Source: Isosphaeraceae bacterium
GTDB taxonomy: Bacteria > Planctomycetota > Planctomycetia > Isosphaerales > Isosphaeraceae
DNA length: 64,000 bases
Direction of reading: 5' to 3'
Assembly: GCA_026004735.1 (NCBI GenBank)
Contig: BPJS01000001.1
Span: 4,606,859 to 4,670,858 of the forward strand
The notes under the pieces were generated by a model, which was not told the DNA's origin, ran no database searches, and was given only the letters and a program-made list of their open reading frames with translations. A program made the position numbers and the translations under genes. Numbering within the stretch: the stretch's first letter is position 1; each line of letters starts with the position of its first letter. This document shows, in pieces, positions 23,870 to 32,596 of the stretch.

Positions 23870-24185
23870 GGTCGGGAGGAATGGGATAGGGCGGCGCTAG
23901 GGGGTGGAGAATCGAGGACGGGCAACCCGGGGGGGAGCTGATGCCGACAGTTTGCCACGGGGGCGGTCGGCCTGGCTACGCAGGCCCAGCAGTGCGGGGG
24001 GCGTGGCGACAGAATAGGGTGGATCAAGAGTCATGGAAAATCGGGGGGCGAGGTGGCAGGGGCCGGAGGGTCGAACCGGGTGCCCGACGCGACCGGTGGC
24101 GAGGTAACATTGATGTGATGGGAGGATAGAACTCGAAGGACCTTCGACCGGCGATGGCGCATGGGCGTGTGGGAGGGCCGTTGCG
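23870..24185. other. Divergent intergenic region between hemL and a small conserved gene
   Basis: 316 bp without a supported gene. It must contain the hemL promoter (leftward) and that of the 63-residue gene (rightward). I see no convincing consensus promoter, hairpin or operator; GGGAGG and TTGATG blocks near 24110-24125 are not spaced as a promoter. Confidence 0.4.
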
Positions 24186-24377
24186 ATGAATCTGATCAAG
24201 ATTGGGGGATTGTATATCAACCTGGATCAGGTGACGGAGATTCGGGATACGGGGGTGGACATTGAGGTGTTTTACCGGGATTCGCAACGAGCGACGACGT
24301 TGCGGGGCTGGGAGGCGGAGCGGCTAAGAAGTTGGCTGGACTCGATCAGCCGGGATCTGAACGCCGATGCGCCGTGA
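24186..24377 (+). CDS. Small conserved hypothetical protein (63 aa)
   Basis: ATG start, 63 residues. It consists of three short strands (LIKIGGLYINLDQVTEIRD, then DIEVFYRDSQ) and a C-terminal helix (EAERLRSWLDSISRDL). The layout resembles small all-beta-plus-helix proteins described only as hypothetical, in which the helix sits behind a hydrophobic sheet. No function can be assigned. It ends 131 bp before the TPM/coiled-coil gene on the same strand and could share its transcript. Confidence 0.6.
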   Translation: MNLIKIGGLYINLDQVTEIRDTGVDIEVFYRDSQRATTLRGWEAERLRSWLDSISRDLNADAP

Positions 24378-24508
24378 GGCGACGGGGTCGATGGGAGGGT
24401 GACGGGCAGGCTGGGTGCTCCTTAGGATTGGGGGCACGGGTGCGGAGCGGATCGACCGCCGCGAGGGCAGGTGGCGGTGGGTCGCGACGCCGAGGTCGGA
24501 ACCAGCCG

Positions 24509-27500
24509 ATGAGCCGATCGAGACGCGCGGCGGTGTGGCCGGGGGCGGTATGGGTGTTGGGGTGGTGGGTGGTGGTTCTGGGGCTGGCGACGGGGCCGGC
24601 GGCAGGGCAGTCAACCGGTGCCAGCGCGATGCCGCGGTTTGACGGCTCGGCAGTGTACACGGTGGATGTCGAGGAATCGGAACGGTTTCGGCCGTTGGGC
24701 GAGCGGCTGCGGGAGGTGTCGGCGGGGACGGATCGTCGCTATTACCTGGTGGTGGTGGGCAGTTCGGGCGAGGGTTCGCAGGCGACGCGGAACTATGCGG
24801 ATGGGTTGTTCGAGCAGTGGAGCCGGGCGGTGGGGGTTGATCCGCTGCGCTCCGTGTTGATCGTGGTGGCGGTGAAGAATCGGCAGGTGGCGGTGCGGGC
24901 TGGTGCCGAGCTTCAGGCCCGGTATGGGTTGCGGGGGGCGACGCTGCAGCGGGAGCTGGTCGAGCCGACGTTTTTGCCGTTGGCGCGGGCGGGCCGGCTG
25001 CCGGAGGCGGCGGTTGCCCTGGTGGAGGCGATCGAGCGTTGGATTGTGGGGCGTGAGGAAGAGCGGGCGGGGGTCAGTGGAGCCCTGGCGCGGCGGTTGG
25101 AGCAAGTGCGGCGGGACGCGGACGAGGCGTTGGCGACGGCGAATCGGCTGTTGGGCGAGGCGCGGCAGGAGTTGGAGGAGAAGCGGTCGTTGGGCTTTGA
25201 GGTCGCGAGGGATCAGGAGGTCGTCGATCGGCATGGGCGAGGTTTGCCGGAATTAGCGCGGCGGGTGGAGCGCGAGCCGCGGGAGGTGTTGGCCGAGTCG
25301 CAGCGATCGCAGCATGAGCTGGAGCAGGTTTTGGGGCGGCTGCGGTCGTTGCCGGCGCGGCAGGTTGAGGCGCGGGCGCGGTTGGAGGGTCTGGAGGGTC
25401 GGGTTCAGCGAGTGGAGGACGCGCTGGACGGGGCGCGGCAGGAGGGTCTGGGGATCAGCGTTCTGGAGCAAGCGTTGAAGCAGGAGCTGGCGGCGCGGGA
25501 TGAAGTGCGGGCGATGGTGGCGCGGGATCCAGAGGGGGCGCTGGCGCGGATCGCGGAGGTGGAGGCGGCGTTGGAGGGGCTGCTGGCGCGGTCGCGGTCG
25601 TTGCCGGAGGTGCGTCGGCAGCGGGAGCGGCGGGCGGCGGAGGTGGAGCGGCTAAGGAAGGAGCTGGAGGGGGCGTTGGCGCGGGCGGAGCGGTCCGGGG
25701 CGTCGGTGGCGGCGATTCGGGCGCGGTACGAGCCGTTGCGGCCGCGGATTGAGTCAGCGACGCGGAGTGAAGTGGAGGATGAGCAGGCGGCGCTGGAGGT
25801 GTTGACGGGTCTGGTGCCGCAACTGGAGGGCGAGCTGAATCAGGTTCGGCGGGCCGAATCGCGGCATCGGTTGTTGTCGCGGACGCTGCCGTTGGGGGCG
25901 GCGGCGGCGGTACTGAGTATGCTGGCGGTGTTGGGGGGGACGTTCTGGTTTCTGGCGCGGCAGTCGCGGCAGCGTGCCGATCGGCGGGTGCGTGAGTTTC
26001 GGCGGCGGGCAACCGAGTTGATGGAGAAGCTCGACGGAGTGAAGGAACGGCATCGGTTGTTGCCGGTCTCGGATCCGGATTACACCGAGCCGCTGGAGGG
26101 CGCGACGCTGGAGCGGTATACGGCCGTCCAAGAGGCGATCGGGCGGTTATGGTCGCGCTGGCTGGAGGCGATGGACCGGCTGGAGCAGGCGCAGCGGATT
26201 CTGCGCAAGGCGCCGATGTTTGGCGTGCAGACGGTGCGCGAGGCGGAGCGTGTGGTCGAGGATTTGAAACCGCTGGACGAGATCGAGCGGGACGTGCCGG
26301 TGGTGAGTGCGGAGCTGGACCTACTGGGCGAGGCCCACGAGCAGGCCCGAGCGCGTAAAGAGCGGATCGACGATGTCTTGAAGCAACTGGACCAGAAGAT
26401 TGATGGGCTGGGTGGCTTAGGGGTGAAGCCGGGGGCGTATGACGCCGAGGCCGAAGCCGTGGCGCGGGCGATGGAGGAGGTGAAGGGGCGGCTGGCCTCC
26501 GATCCGTTGACGGCGGCCGAGCGGTGGGCGGAGGTGGCTGGTCGGGCGGAGCGCTTGCTGGAGCGGGTGGAGAAGGTGCGGGGTCTGGCGGAGCGAGCGC
26601 GGCGGCTGGAGGCCGATGGCGAGACGCTCAAGGAGGCGGTGGCGAAGGCGCGTGGGGAGGGACTTCGGCTGGATGAGTCGGGCGGGAATCCGGACTCTGC
26701 GATTGAGCAGGCCGAGCGGGCCCGTCGGGAAGCGCAGGCGGCGCTCGATGCGGGGGACCCGGAGATGGCCGGGGCGCGGTTGGACGAGTCGGCGAAGAGT
26801 CTGGCCGAAGGCGCGGCGATTTTGGAGCGTGTGCGGCAGGCGCGGCGTTTTGTTGCAGCGGAGCTGAAGGCGCGGCGGGAGGAGCAGGAAGCGCTGAGGG
26901 CGGCGCTCGAGTCGGCGCGGGGGGAGGCGGAGGCGTTGGCCCGTGGGCATGCACTGCGGGCGTGGCGTGAGGTGGCCGATGTTGTCTCGTGGGCCGAGGG
27001 GGTGCTGGAACGGCTTCCGGGGCGGATTGCCGAGGCGGAGGCGTGGGGATCGGAACCGGCGCAGCGTTATCTGGCGGCGCGGGCGCGGCTGGAGGACGTG
27101 GGCCGAGAGCAGCGAGAGGTGCGCACGCGGCTGGAAGCGCTGGGCCGGCGGCGGGCGGAGCTGGAGGCGGTGCGGGCCGATGTCGAGGCGGGCTTGAGGG
27201 ACTTTCAGGAGCGGCTTGGGGAGCTTCTGAAGCGCGTCGACGAGCGGGCGGCGGAGGTCGGGCAGGAGGCACGTGCGGGGTTGAGGGAGCTCGTGGAGGC
27301 GAGTCGGCGGCTGGCGCGGGACGCGCAGGCGGGGCGGCCGGATTGGCCGGCGTTGCAAGGGCAGTTGGCACAGGCGCGGGAGGAGTTGGCGATCGTGGGC
27401 GAACGCGTCGAGGGGGACATTGAAGCGCATGGCCAATTGGGCAGGGAGGTGGCTCGGTTGCGGCCGCGACTGGAGGAGCTGGGGGAGAGATTGCGGCGGG

Positions 27501-28219
27501 AGGACAAGGATCGGCCGCCTTCGAATTTGAGGTATCGGGCGGCGGTGGAGGCTCTGGCGCGAGCCGAGCAGGAAGCGGCCCGAGGTTCGACCGACTGGCC
27601 GCGGCTGTTGGGTTGGGTCCGGGAGGCGGCCGAGGAATTGGATCAGGCCGAGGCGCTGGTGCAGGAGGACCTACGGCTGGCGCGACAAGCGGAGTCGGAG
27701 CTGGATTCGGCTGAACGAGCGCTGCGGACGGCGCGGGGTTTTGCGGTGTTGGGGGTGACGGCGGACACGCGCGCGGCGGCGGCTCAGCTTGAGCAGGCGC
27801 GGGCGGCGTTGGAGGGACAGGACTACGAGCAGGCGGTGCAGTTGGCGACGGCGGCCGAGCAGGCGGCGCGGCGGGCGTTGCACGCGGCGGAGCGGGAGGC
27901 CGCCGATCGCAAGTATCAGATCGAGAGGCAACGGCGGCGGCGGGCGGCGGAGTCGGCCGCGCGGCGGTCGGGGCGGCTGCCGGAACCGGGACGGTTGCCG
28001 ATGGACGCCTGGGTGATCGGCGCAGGGCAGATCGCGGATGCGGTGTTGCGTGGCGGGTGGGGCAGGGCGGAACGAGGAGGAGGAATTCGGATCGAGATTG
28101 GCGGACCGGGACCGCTGGGGCCAGGAATGCCGCGATTGCCTGGTGCGGGCGACGGGGGAACGGCACAATCGAGCTGGGGCGGCCGGGGCGATACAGGGAC
28201 CGCGCAGGGAGGCTGGTGA
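24509..28219 (+). CDS. TPM-domain membrane protein with very long coiled coils
   Basis: 1236 residues from ATG 24509; the frame is open further upstream but without family sequence. Residues 1-34 are a signal peptide or anchor ending in GPAAGQ. Residues about 45-190 are a TPM (DUF477, YgcG/TLP18.3-like) domain with RRYYLVVVGSSGEG and VLIVVAVKNRQVAVRAG. A coiled coil covers about 195-450. A single hydrophobic helix follows at about 457-482 (GAAAAVLSMLAVLGGTFWFL). A second, much longer Glu/Arg/Ala coiled coil covers about 490-1160. The C-terminus is Gly/Trp-rich, as in YgcG proteins. TPM domains are known in photosystem II repair and in PspA-linked operons. The neighbouring PspA gene supports an envelope role. 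Confidence 0.82.
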   Translation: MSRSRRAAVWPGAVWVLGWWVVVLGLATGPAAGQSTGASAMPRFDGSAVYTVDVEESERFRPLGERLREVSAGTDRRYYLVVVGSSGEGSQATRNYADGLFEQWSRAVGVDPLRSVLIVVAVKNRQVAVRAGAELQARYGLRGATLQRELVEPTFLPLARAGRLPEAAVALVEAIERWIVGREEERAGVSGALARRLEQVRRDADEALATANRLLGEARQELEEKRSLGFEVARDQEVVDRHGRGLPELARRVEREPREVLAESQRSQHELEQVLGRLRSLPARQVEARARLEGLEGRVQRVEDALDGARQEGLGISVLEQALKQELAARDEVRAMVARDPEGALARIAEVEAALEGLLARSRSLPEVRRQRERRAAEVERLRKELEGALARAERSGASVAAIRARYEPLRPRIESATRSEVEDEQAALEVLTGLVPQLEGELNQVRRAESRHRLLSRTLPLGAAAAVLSMLAVLGGTFWFLARQSRQRADRRVREFRRRATELMEKLDGVKERHRLLPVSDPDYTEPLEGATLERYTAVQEAIGRLWSRWLEAMDRLEQAQRILRKAPMFGVQTVREAERVVEDLKPLDEIERDVPVVSAELDLLGEAHEQARARKERIDDVLKQLDQKIDGLGGLGVKPGAYDAEAEAVARAMEEVKGRLASDPLTAAERWAEVAGRAERLLERVEKVRGLAERARRLEADGETLKEAVAKARGEGLRLDESGGNPDSAIEQAERARREAQAALDAGDPEMAGARLDESAKSLAEGAAILERVRQARRFVAAELKARREEQEALRAALESARGEAEALARGHALRAWREVADVVSWAEGVLERLPGRIAEAEAWGSEPAQRYLAARARLEDVGREQREVRTRLEALGRRRAELEAVRADVEAGLRDFQERLGELLKRVDERAAEVGQEARAGLRELVEASRRLARDAQAGRPDWPALQGQLAQAREELAIVGERVEGDIEAHGQLGREVARLRPRLEELGERLRREDKDRPPSNLRYRAAVEALARAEQEAARGSTDWPRLLGWVREAAEELDQAEALVQEDLRLARQAESELDSAERALRTARGFAVLGVTADTRAAAAQLEQARAALEGQDYEQAVQLATAAEQAARRALHAAEREAADRKYQIERQRRRRAAESAARRSGRLPEPGRLPMDAWVIGAGQIADAVLRGGWGRAERGGGIRIEIGGPGPLGPGMPRLPGAGDGGTAQSSWGGRGDTGTAQGGW

Positions 28220-28231
28220 TCGAGGATCGAG

Positions 28232-28272
28232 GGGACGAGCGGGGCGGCCGGCAGCGACAGCCCGCCCGTCCC
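28232..28272. terminator. Possible bidirectional terminator
   Basis: GGGACG-AG-CGGG (28232-28243) pairs with CCCG-CC-CGTCCC (28261-28272) around a 17-base loop with a 2x2 internal mismatch. It sits between the convergent TPM gene and the 108-residue gene and is followed on the plus strand by AAAAG only. Confidence 0.4.
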
Positions 28273-28283
28273 AAAAGCAGGCG

Positions 28284-28610
28284 TCAGAGATTGAGCCTGG
28301 TCTTGGCGGCGGGGACCAGCTCGGCAAGGCTATGGAGGACCTGCATGGCGCTGTAGGCCGAGACCTCGCAGAGCAGCTCAGTGACGGCGGCGTGCTGCTC
28401 GTCGTCGAGCATTTTTTCGACTTTTTTGAGATGTTTAGCGAGGCGGGATTCCTGTTTTTCCAGCTCGTGGCGGTCGATTTTGCCGTCGGCCAGGGCGTCG
28501 ATGAAGTGGCTGAGCTGGTTGGCGTAGTCGTCGATCAGGGGTGAGCCGTCGGCGTCGTCGAGCCAGTCGACGCGGCCGCCGTCTTTGTTCTTCTTTTCTT
28601 TTTTGCTCAT
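28284..28610 (-). CDS. Small coiled-coil protein next to PspA, unknown function
   Basis: 108 residues: a very basic start (SKKEKKNKDGG), an acidic patch (DWLDDADGSPLIDD), then two or three amphipathic helices (about 30-95) rich in charged heptads, including HELEKQESRLAKHLKKVEKML. It has no signal peptide, membrane segment or Cys. It lies 45 bp downstream of pspA on the same strand and is probably in its operon. PspA-family genes often travel with small helical partners; I do not recognise this one. Confidence 0.65.
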   Translation of the reverse strand: MSKKEKKNKDGGRVDWLDDADGSPLIDDYANQLSHFIDALADGKIDRHELEKQESRLAKHLKKVEKMLDDEQHAAVTELLCEVSAYSAMQVLHSLAELVPAAKTRLNL

Positions 28611-28655
28611 GGGAGGATTCCTGGGAGAAGGAAGACGGGGGGACCGGGACGACGA

Positions 28656-29363
28656 TCAGCCGGGCAAGGCGGCGGTGGTTTGGGGACCGGCCAATCCCTC
28701 TTTGCGTTCGAATTCTTCGAGCGCTTGTTCGGCGAGGGCTTTTTCGAGGGCGATTTCCTTCTGGATGTTGTCGAGGCCTTCGCCCGAGAGGTCGGCGGCG
28801 ACGCGGGCGCGGCCGCGGTTGAGCGCGATTTTGTCCTGGATGATTTTTTCGACCTGGCCGAAGTCGGTGGTGATGTCGAAGTGGAAGGTCTTGGCCAGCT
28901 CGGCCATTTCAGCCTCGGCCCTGCTCATTTTGAGTTCGGCGTCGTATTGGTGGATTTTTTCCTGGAGATCGGCGAGCTTGTGGGTGGCGTGTTTGATTTT
29001 GGTGAGATGGTTGTTGTAGGCGGTTTCGTGCATTTGGAGCTGCTGTTCGTAGTCCTGGAGCTGTTGGCGGGCTTTTTGGAGGTCGAGGGCGTAGCGGCCG
29101 GCGTTGTCGCGATCACCGGCTTTGAGGAAGGCGCGGATCTTGGCTTCGAGGACGGCGACGTTTTTGCGGCTATCGGCAACCTGGACGGTGACGCGTTCGA
29201 CCAGCGCGCGGTATTGGGCAAGCCCCTCGCGGCCTTCGCGAAGTTGCTCGACCGAGCGGTCGTACTCATACTGAAGCTGAGCGACCGGATCTTTGCCCGC
29301 GAACCAGTTCGCGAACTTGTTGAGCTGCGCCTTCACGGCGCGCCAGAGTTTTCCCAGGATCAT
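28656..29363 (-). CDS. pspA: Phage-shock protein A / IM30 (Vipp1) family protein
   Basis: 235 residues from ATG 29363; the frame is open 13 codons further but without family sequence. It is an almost wholly helical ESCRT-III-like membrane-remodelling protein. It begins with an amphipathic helix (ILGKLWRAVKAQLNKFANWF) that would insert into the membrane, followed by DPVAQLQYEYDRSVEQLREG and a long helical hairpin with LEAKIRAFLKAGDRDNAGRYA. A distal helix carries AEMAELAKTFHFDIT. No Vipp1-type C-terminal extension is seen, and there is no pspBC or pspF nearby. It pairs with the TPM protein gene, which converges on it. Confidence 0.85.
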   Translation of the reverse strand: MILGKLWRAVKAQLNKFANWFAGKDPVAQLQYEYDRSVEQLREGREGLAQYRALVERVTVQVADSRKNVAVLEAKIRAFLKAGDRDNAGRYALDLQKARQQLQDYEQQLQMHETAYNNHLTKIKHATHKLADLQEKIHQYDAELKMSRAEAEMAELAKTFHFDITTDFGQVEKIIQDKIALNRGRARVAADLSGEGLDNIQKEIALEKALAEQALEEFERKEGLAGPQTTAALPG

Positions 29364-30013
29364 CGGGACACGCACCTTTCGCGGGAAGCGGGGCGGGAAC
29401 ACCGGTCCACGGTTCGGCTTGAGCCGCCGACGGAGAGCGGCTCATGGAGCAGCCTAGCCCTGGGATCGTCCCCTCGGCAAGAGCGGGATCGGAACGGCCA
29501 GGGACCGATTGGCGAGTCGTGAGCGTCGAGCTAGAGAAGTCCGATTGTTTTGCACCGCCAGGCTTGCAACGCGTGAGCAGGCTGGCCGAGAGGCCGGGCC
29601 GAGCCGTTGTACGGGACTGCGGTCAGCAGGAGGCAGGCGCCGAAGCGGAACGGGTCGATGGTCGGTCGGCAGCAGGCCGGAACCCCGGTGCGAGGCTCCC
29701 GGTCAAGAGTGTTGTAATTATCGTGATATGATTCTTCGATTGCATGAGACTGTGTACGTCTAAGAACAATGTCGAGGCGTGTACGGAAGCGTCCTGACAG
29801 GGGAGGCGGACGGTGGCCGAGAGGTTGCGATGCGTCGAGACGGAGTTCCGGAGCGGCGTGGACCAGTCAGATCTCGGGCAGGTCGTGGAGCGGTGAGGGG
29901 AGGCTGGTCGGGCTGAGAATGGCCGAGGCTGGGGCGGGCCTGGGGGGGGTCGAGAGGGGGTGTGGTCTGTCGGCGAGGGTGGAAGGGGGGGGCGGTGGGG
30001 TGGAGGGGTTGGC
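29364..30013. other. Long intergenic region upstream of pspA
   Basis: 650 bp between the start of pspA and the end of the kinase gene, with no supported gene on either strand. An unusually AT-rich patch, about 29708-29765 (including GTAATTATCGTGATATGATTC), stands out from the GC-rich surroundings. It could hold a promoter; on the minus strand GATAAT lies 17 bp after ATGCAA. I found no sigma-54-type GG-N10-GC element. Confidence 0.45.
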
Positions 30014-31372
30014 TTAGGTGAACGGACGGAGGGCGCGGCGGAGTGAGGCGGCGTCGGGGAAGCGTTCGGCCGGGTCGCGACGGAGGCATCGTTCGATGAT
30101 GGCGGCCAGGCCAGAGGGGACGTCGGGCCGGCGTTGCCGGATGGGCACCGGGTCGGATTCGATCATTTGGATCGGGTCGTCGCGGTCGAGGTCGTAGATG
30201 TACTGGCCGGTGATCAGGTGGTAGAGGGTGGCGGCGGTGGCGTAGAGGTCGCCGGCGGGCAGGACGTTTTTGAAGTCGATGACCTGTTCGGGGGGCATGA
30301 AGGGGATGGTTCCGCGCATTTCGCCGGAGAAGGTCAGCCCGGACAGACCGATGGTGTGGAAGCTCTTGGCGAGGCCGAAGTCGGAGATTTTGGCGATCAG
30401 GCCGTTGGGTCCGCGGCCGATGAGGATGTTTTCGGGCTTGATGTCGCGGTGGACGAAGCCGAGAGAGTGGGCGTGTTCGAGGCCTTTGAGGACGTGGCAG
30501 GCCATGCGGCAGGCCTGGTTGATGGGATAGCGTCCGGGGTCGTGGCGCGCGAGGTGTTCGAGGTTGGCGCCTTCGACATATTCCATGGCGAACCAGAAGC
30601 GGCCCCGGGCCTGACCGTGTTCGTGGAGTTTGACGATGTTGGGGTGTTCGAGCTGGCTGAGGACGGAGGTTTCGCGGAGGAAGCGCTTGATAGCGGATTG
30701 GGTGGCGGCGGTTTCGGGGGCGATCAGCTTGAGGGCAACGCGCTGACCGCTGAGGACGTTCTGGGCTAGATAGACGACGCCCATGGCGCCGCGGCCGAGT
30801 TCGCGGAGGGTTTGGTAGTGGGGGACGTATTGGGGCATCAGTCCGGATTCGACGCGGCAATCCGGGCAGAGCCACTCAATGGCGCCAGGCGCTTCGGAAT
30901 CGGCAGCCCCGGCGATACCGACGGTGGGGGGAGCGGGTTGTCCGCAGGCCAGGCAGACGATGGTGAGGCTGGGGAGTGTGGGGGCGTCGACGGTATCGTG
31001 GGCAGGGTTAGGTCCGATGCCCGGAGTGGGGGGCATCAGAGTTAGGCTGGAATCTGAGGGACGCCGATTGCGGGCCCCTTCGATGGAGACTTCGAAGACG
31101 CTCTGGCCGGCGGCGATGCGGTCGCCCTCGAAGAGCCAGGCGTCTTCGATGGGATGGGCGTTGAGGAAGGTGCGGTTGGTGCTCTGGAGGTCGCGGATCC
31201 GGCAGCGTGGCGGCTCGATCGAGATGGCGAAATGCTCGCGTGAGAGGGCGCTGTCGTCGGGCAAAGCGCAGACGGCTGTGCGAGACCGGCCGAAGACGTA
31301 TTCGGTGGGACGATCGAGGACAAACCGCTGACCCTGATGGGGGCCCGTGGTCACTTCGAGGATGACGCGCAT
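30014..31372 (-). CDS. Soluble Ser/Thr protein kinase with FHA domain and zinc ribbon
   Basis: 452 residues. An FHA domain (about 1-97, with VFGRSRTAVCALPDDSALSR and STNRTFLN) binds phosphothreonine. A linker follows, then two Cys pairs (CLAC at 140-143 and CPDC at 169-172) forming a probable zinc ribbon, then a Hanks-type kinase (about 186-452). Kinase landmarks are GRGAMG at 193-198, the ATP-Lys near 215, HRDIKPEN at 308-315 and DFG at 331-333. The protein ends with the kinase, with no membrane helix or extracellular sensor, unlike PknB. Start ATG 31372 gives an FHA at the very N-terminus; the longer frame is a shadow. It is divergent from psuG. Confidence 0.92.
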   Translation of the reverse strand: MRVILEVTTGPHQGQRFVLDRPTEYVFGRSRTAVCALPDDSALSREHFAISIEPPRCRIRDLQSTNRTFLNAHPIEDAWLFEGDRIAAGQSVFEVSIEGARNRRPSDSSLTLMPPTPGIGPNPAHDTVDAPTLPSLTIVCLACGQPAPPTVGIAGAADSEAPGAIEWLCPDCRVESGLMPQYVPHYQTLRELGRGAMGVVYLAQNVLSGQRVALKLIAPETAATQSAIKRFLRETSVLSQLEHPNIVKLHEHGQARGRFWFAMEYVEGANLEHLARHDPGRYPINQACRMACHVLKGLEHAHSLGFVHRDIKPENILIGRGPNGLIAKISDFGLAKSFHTIGLSGLTFSGEMRGTIPFMPPEQVIDFKNVLPAGDLYATAATLYHLITGQYIYDLDRDDPIQMIESDPVPIRQRRPDVPSGLAAIIERCLRRDPAERFPDAASLRRALRPFT

Positions 31373-31402
31373 CGGGGTCGGGGGCGGTCCGAGACGGGCC
31401 AA

Positions 31403-31431
31403 TCGAGATCCGTGGGACTGCTGAGTATACT
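31403..31431 (+). promoter_or_regulatory. Candidate promoter of psuG
   Basis: TCGAGA (31403-31408), a 17-bp spacer and TATACT (31426-31431) match consensus at 4/6 and 5/6. The position is about 95 bp upstream of the psuG start, in the divergent kinase/psuG gap. Confidence 0.42.
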
Positions 31432-31525
31432 GCGTGGAGTGAGTTTTGGGGACGAACGGGGGGATGGAATCTGCGTTGGTGGATGAGTGCTCGCGATTCG
31501 TGATGGCGGCCAAGGGGGGAACGCG

Positions 31526-32446
31526 GTGAGGCTGTCCGAGGAGGTGGCCGAAGCGTTGCGTGCCGGGCGGCCGGTGGTGGCGTTGGAATCGACGCTGGTG
31601 GCCCAGGGACTGCCCTGGCCGGAGAACTGGGAGACGGCGCGGCGTGCCGAGGCGGCAGTCCGCGCCGCGGGAGCAGTCCCGGCGACGGTGGCCGTCGTCG
31701 AGGGGAGACCGACAGTCGGTCTCGGCCCGGCCGAGCTGGAGGCGGTGGCGCGATCGGGTACGTACGGGAAAGTGGGCCGGCGGGAACTGGCTTGGGCGGT
31801 TGGGGGCAGACGCAATGCGGCCACGACGGTTTCGGCAACGTTGTATCTGGCGCGACGGTCTGGGGTTACGGTGATGGCGACGGGCGGACTGGGGGGCGTG
31901 CATCGGGATGCGGCCGCCAGTCACGACGTTTCGGCCGATCTCGACGAGCTGGCCCGGGCGGATGGGTGTCTGGTCGTCTGTTCGGGGGTCAAGTCGATTC
32001 TGGACGTGGGGGGGACCCTGGAGCGGTTGGAGACGCTGGGGGTGGCGGTGGCGGCGTACCGGACTCACGGCTGGCCGGGTTTTTTGTCAGTTGAATCGGG
32101 GTGGGAGGTGGAAGCGCGGTGGGAGACGCCGGCGGAGGTGGCCGGGTGGGTGGCGGCGCATCGTTGGCTGGGGCTGCCCGGGGCGTTGGTGCTGGGGCAG
32201 GCGGTGGCTGAAGGAGTGGGCGTGCCGCGTGAGGAGTTGGACGCGGTGATCGAGGAGGCCCAGGAGCGAGCGCGGGGTGAGAAGGTCAAGGGCAAGGCAG
32301 TGACGCCGTTTTTGCTCAAGGTGATCCGCGAGGCGACCGCCGGGCGGAGCCTGAAGGCCAACGAGGAGCTGATCGTGGCCAATGCGGGGCTGGCGGGGGA
32401 GGTGGCCGTGGCGCTTAAGGCGGTCGAGGCCGACCTGGTGGGGTGA
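31526..32446 (+). CDS. psuG: Pseudouridine-5'-phosphate glycosidase
   Basis: Reversibly cleaves pseudouridine 5'-phosphate to uracil and ribose 5-phosphate. It is 306 residues from GTG 31526, preceded by AAGGGGGGAA; the longer frame adds 13 unsupported residues. Family blocks are LESTLVAQGLPWPEN near the N-terminus, VATVAVVEGRPTVGL-like sequence, RRELAWAVGGRRNAATTVSA, the MATGGLGGVHRDA loop, CSGVKSILDVGGTLERLET (catalytic Lys region) and the C-terminal ELIVANAGLAGEVAVAL. The kinase partner PsuK is not adjacent, so substrate supply is from elsewhere. The two genes that follow also act on ribosyl compounds. Confidence 0.94.
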   Translation: MRLSEEVAEALRAGRPVVALESTLVAQGLPWPENWETARRAEAAVRAAGAVPATVAVVEGRPTVGLGPAELEAVARSGTYGKVGRRELAWAVGGRRNAATTVSATLYLARRSGVTVMATGGLGGVHRDAAASHDVSADLDELARADGCLVVCSGVKSILDVGGTLERLETLGVAVAAYRTHGWPGFLSVESGWEVEARWETPAEVAGWVAAHRWLGLPGALVLGQAVAEGVGVPREELDAVIEEAQERARGEKVKGKAVTPFLLKVIREATAGRSLKANEELIVANAGLAGEVAVALKAVEADLVG

Positions 32447-32596
32447 TCGGATCGGGCGCAGCGGGCGGAGGAGGCCAACTGGCGGAGGTTGCGTGGCGGC
32501 GGCCGAGTGGGGAGCTGACGGGGTGAGGCGGAGCGGGGTTTGGGGGATCAGCCGAGCGTCAAGAGATGGAGCCAGTTGCTGGCAGGAGCAGAGAGG

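Noticed and set aside
26628-28274. A 548-codon Pro/Ala-rich frame on the minus strand
   Set aside because: Shadow of the coiled-coil region of the TPM protein; Pro/Arg/Ala composition is typical of antisense GC-rich coding DNA.
31373-32068. Upstream in-frame extension of the FHA-kinase gene
   Set aside because: The extra 232 codons are antisense to psuG, are Arg/His/Pro-rich, and precede a typical FHA start with ATG 31372.
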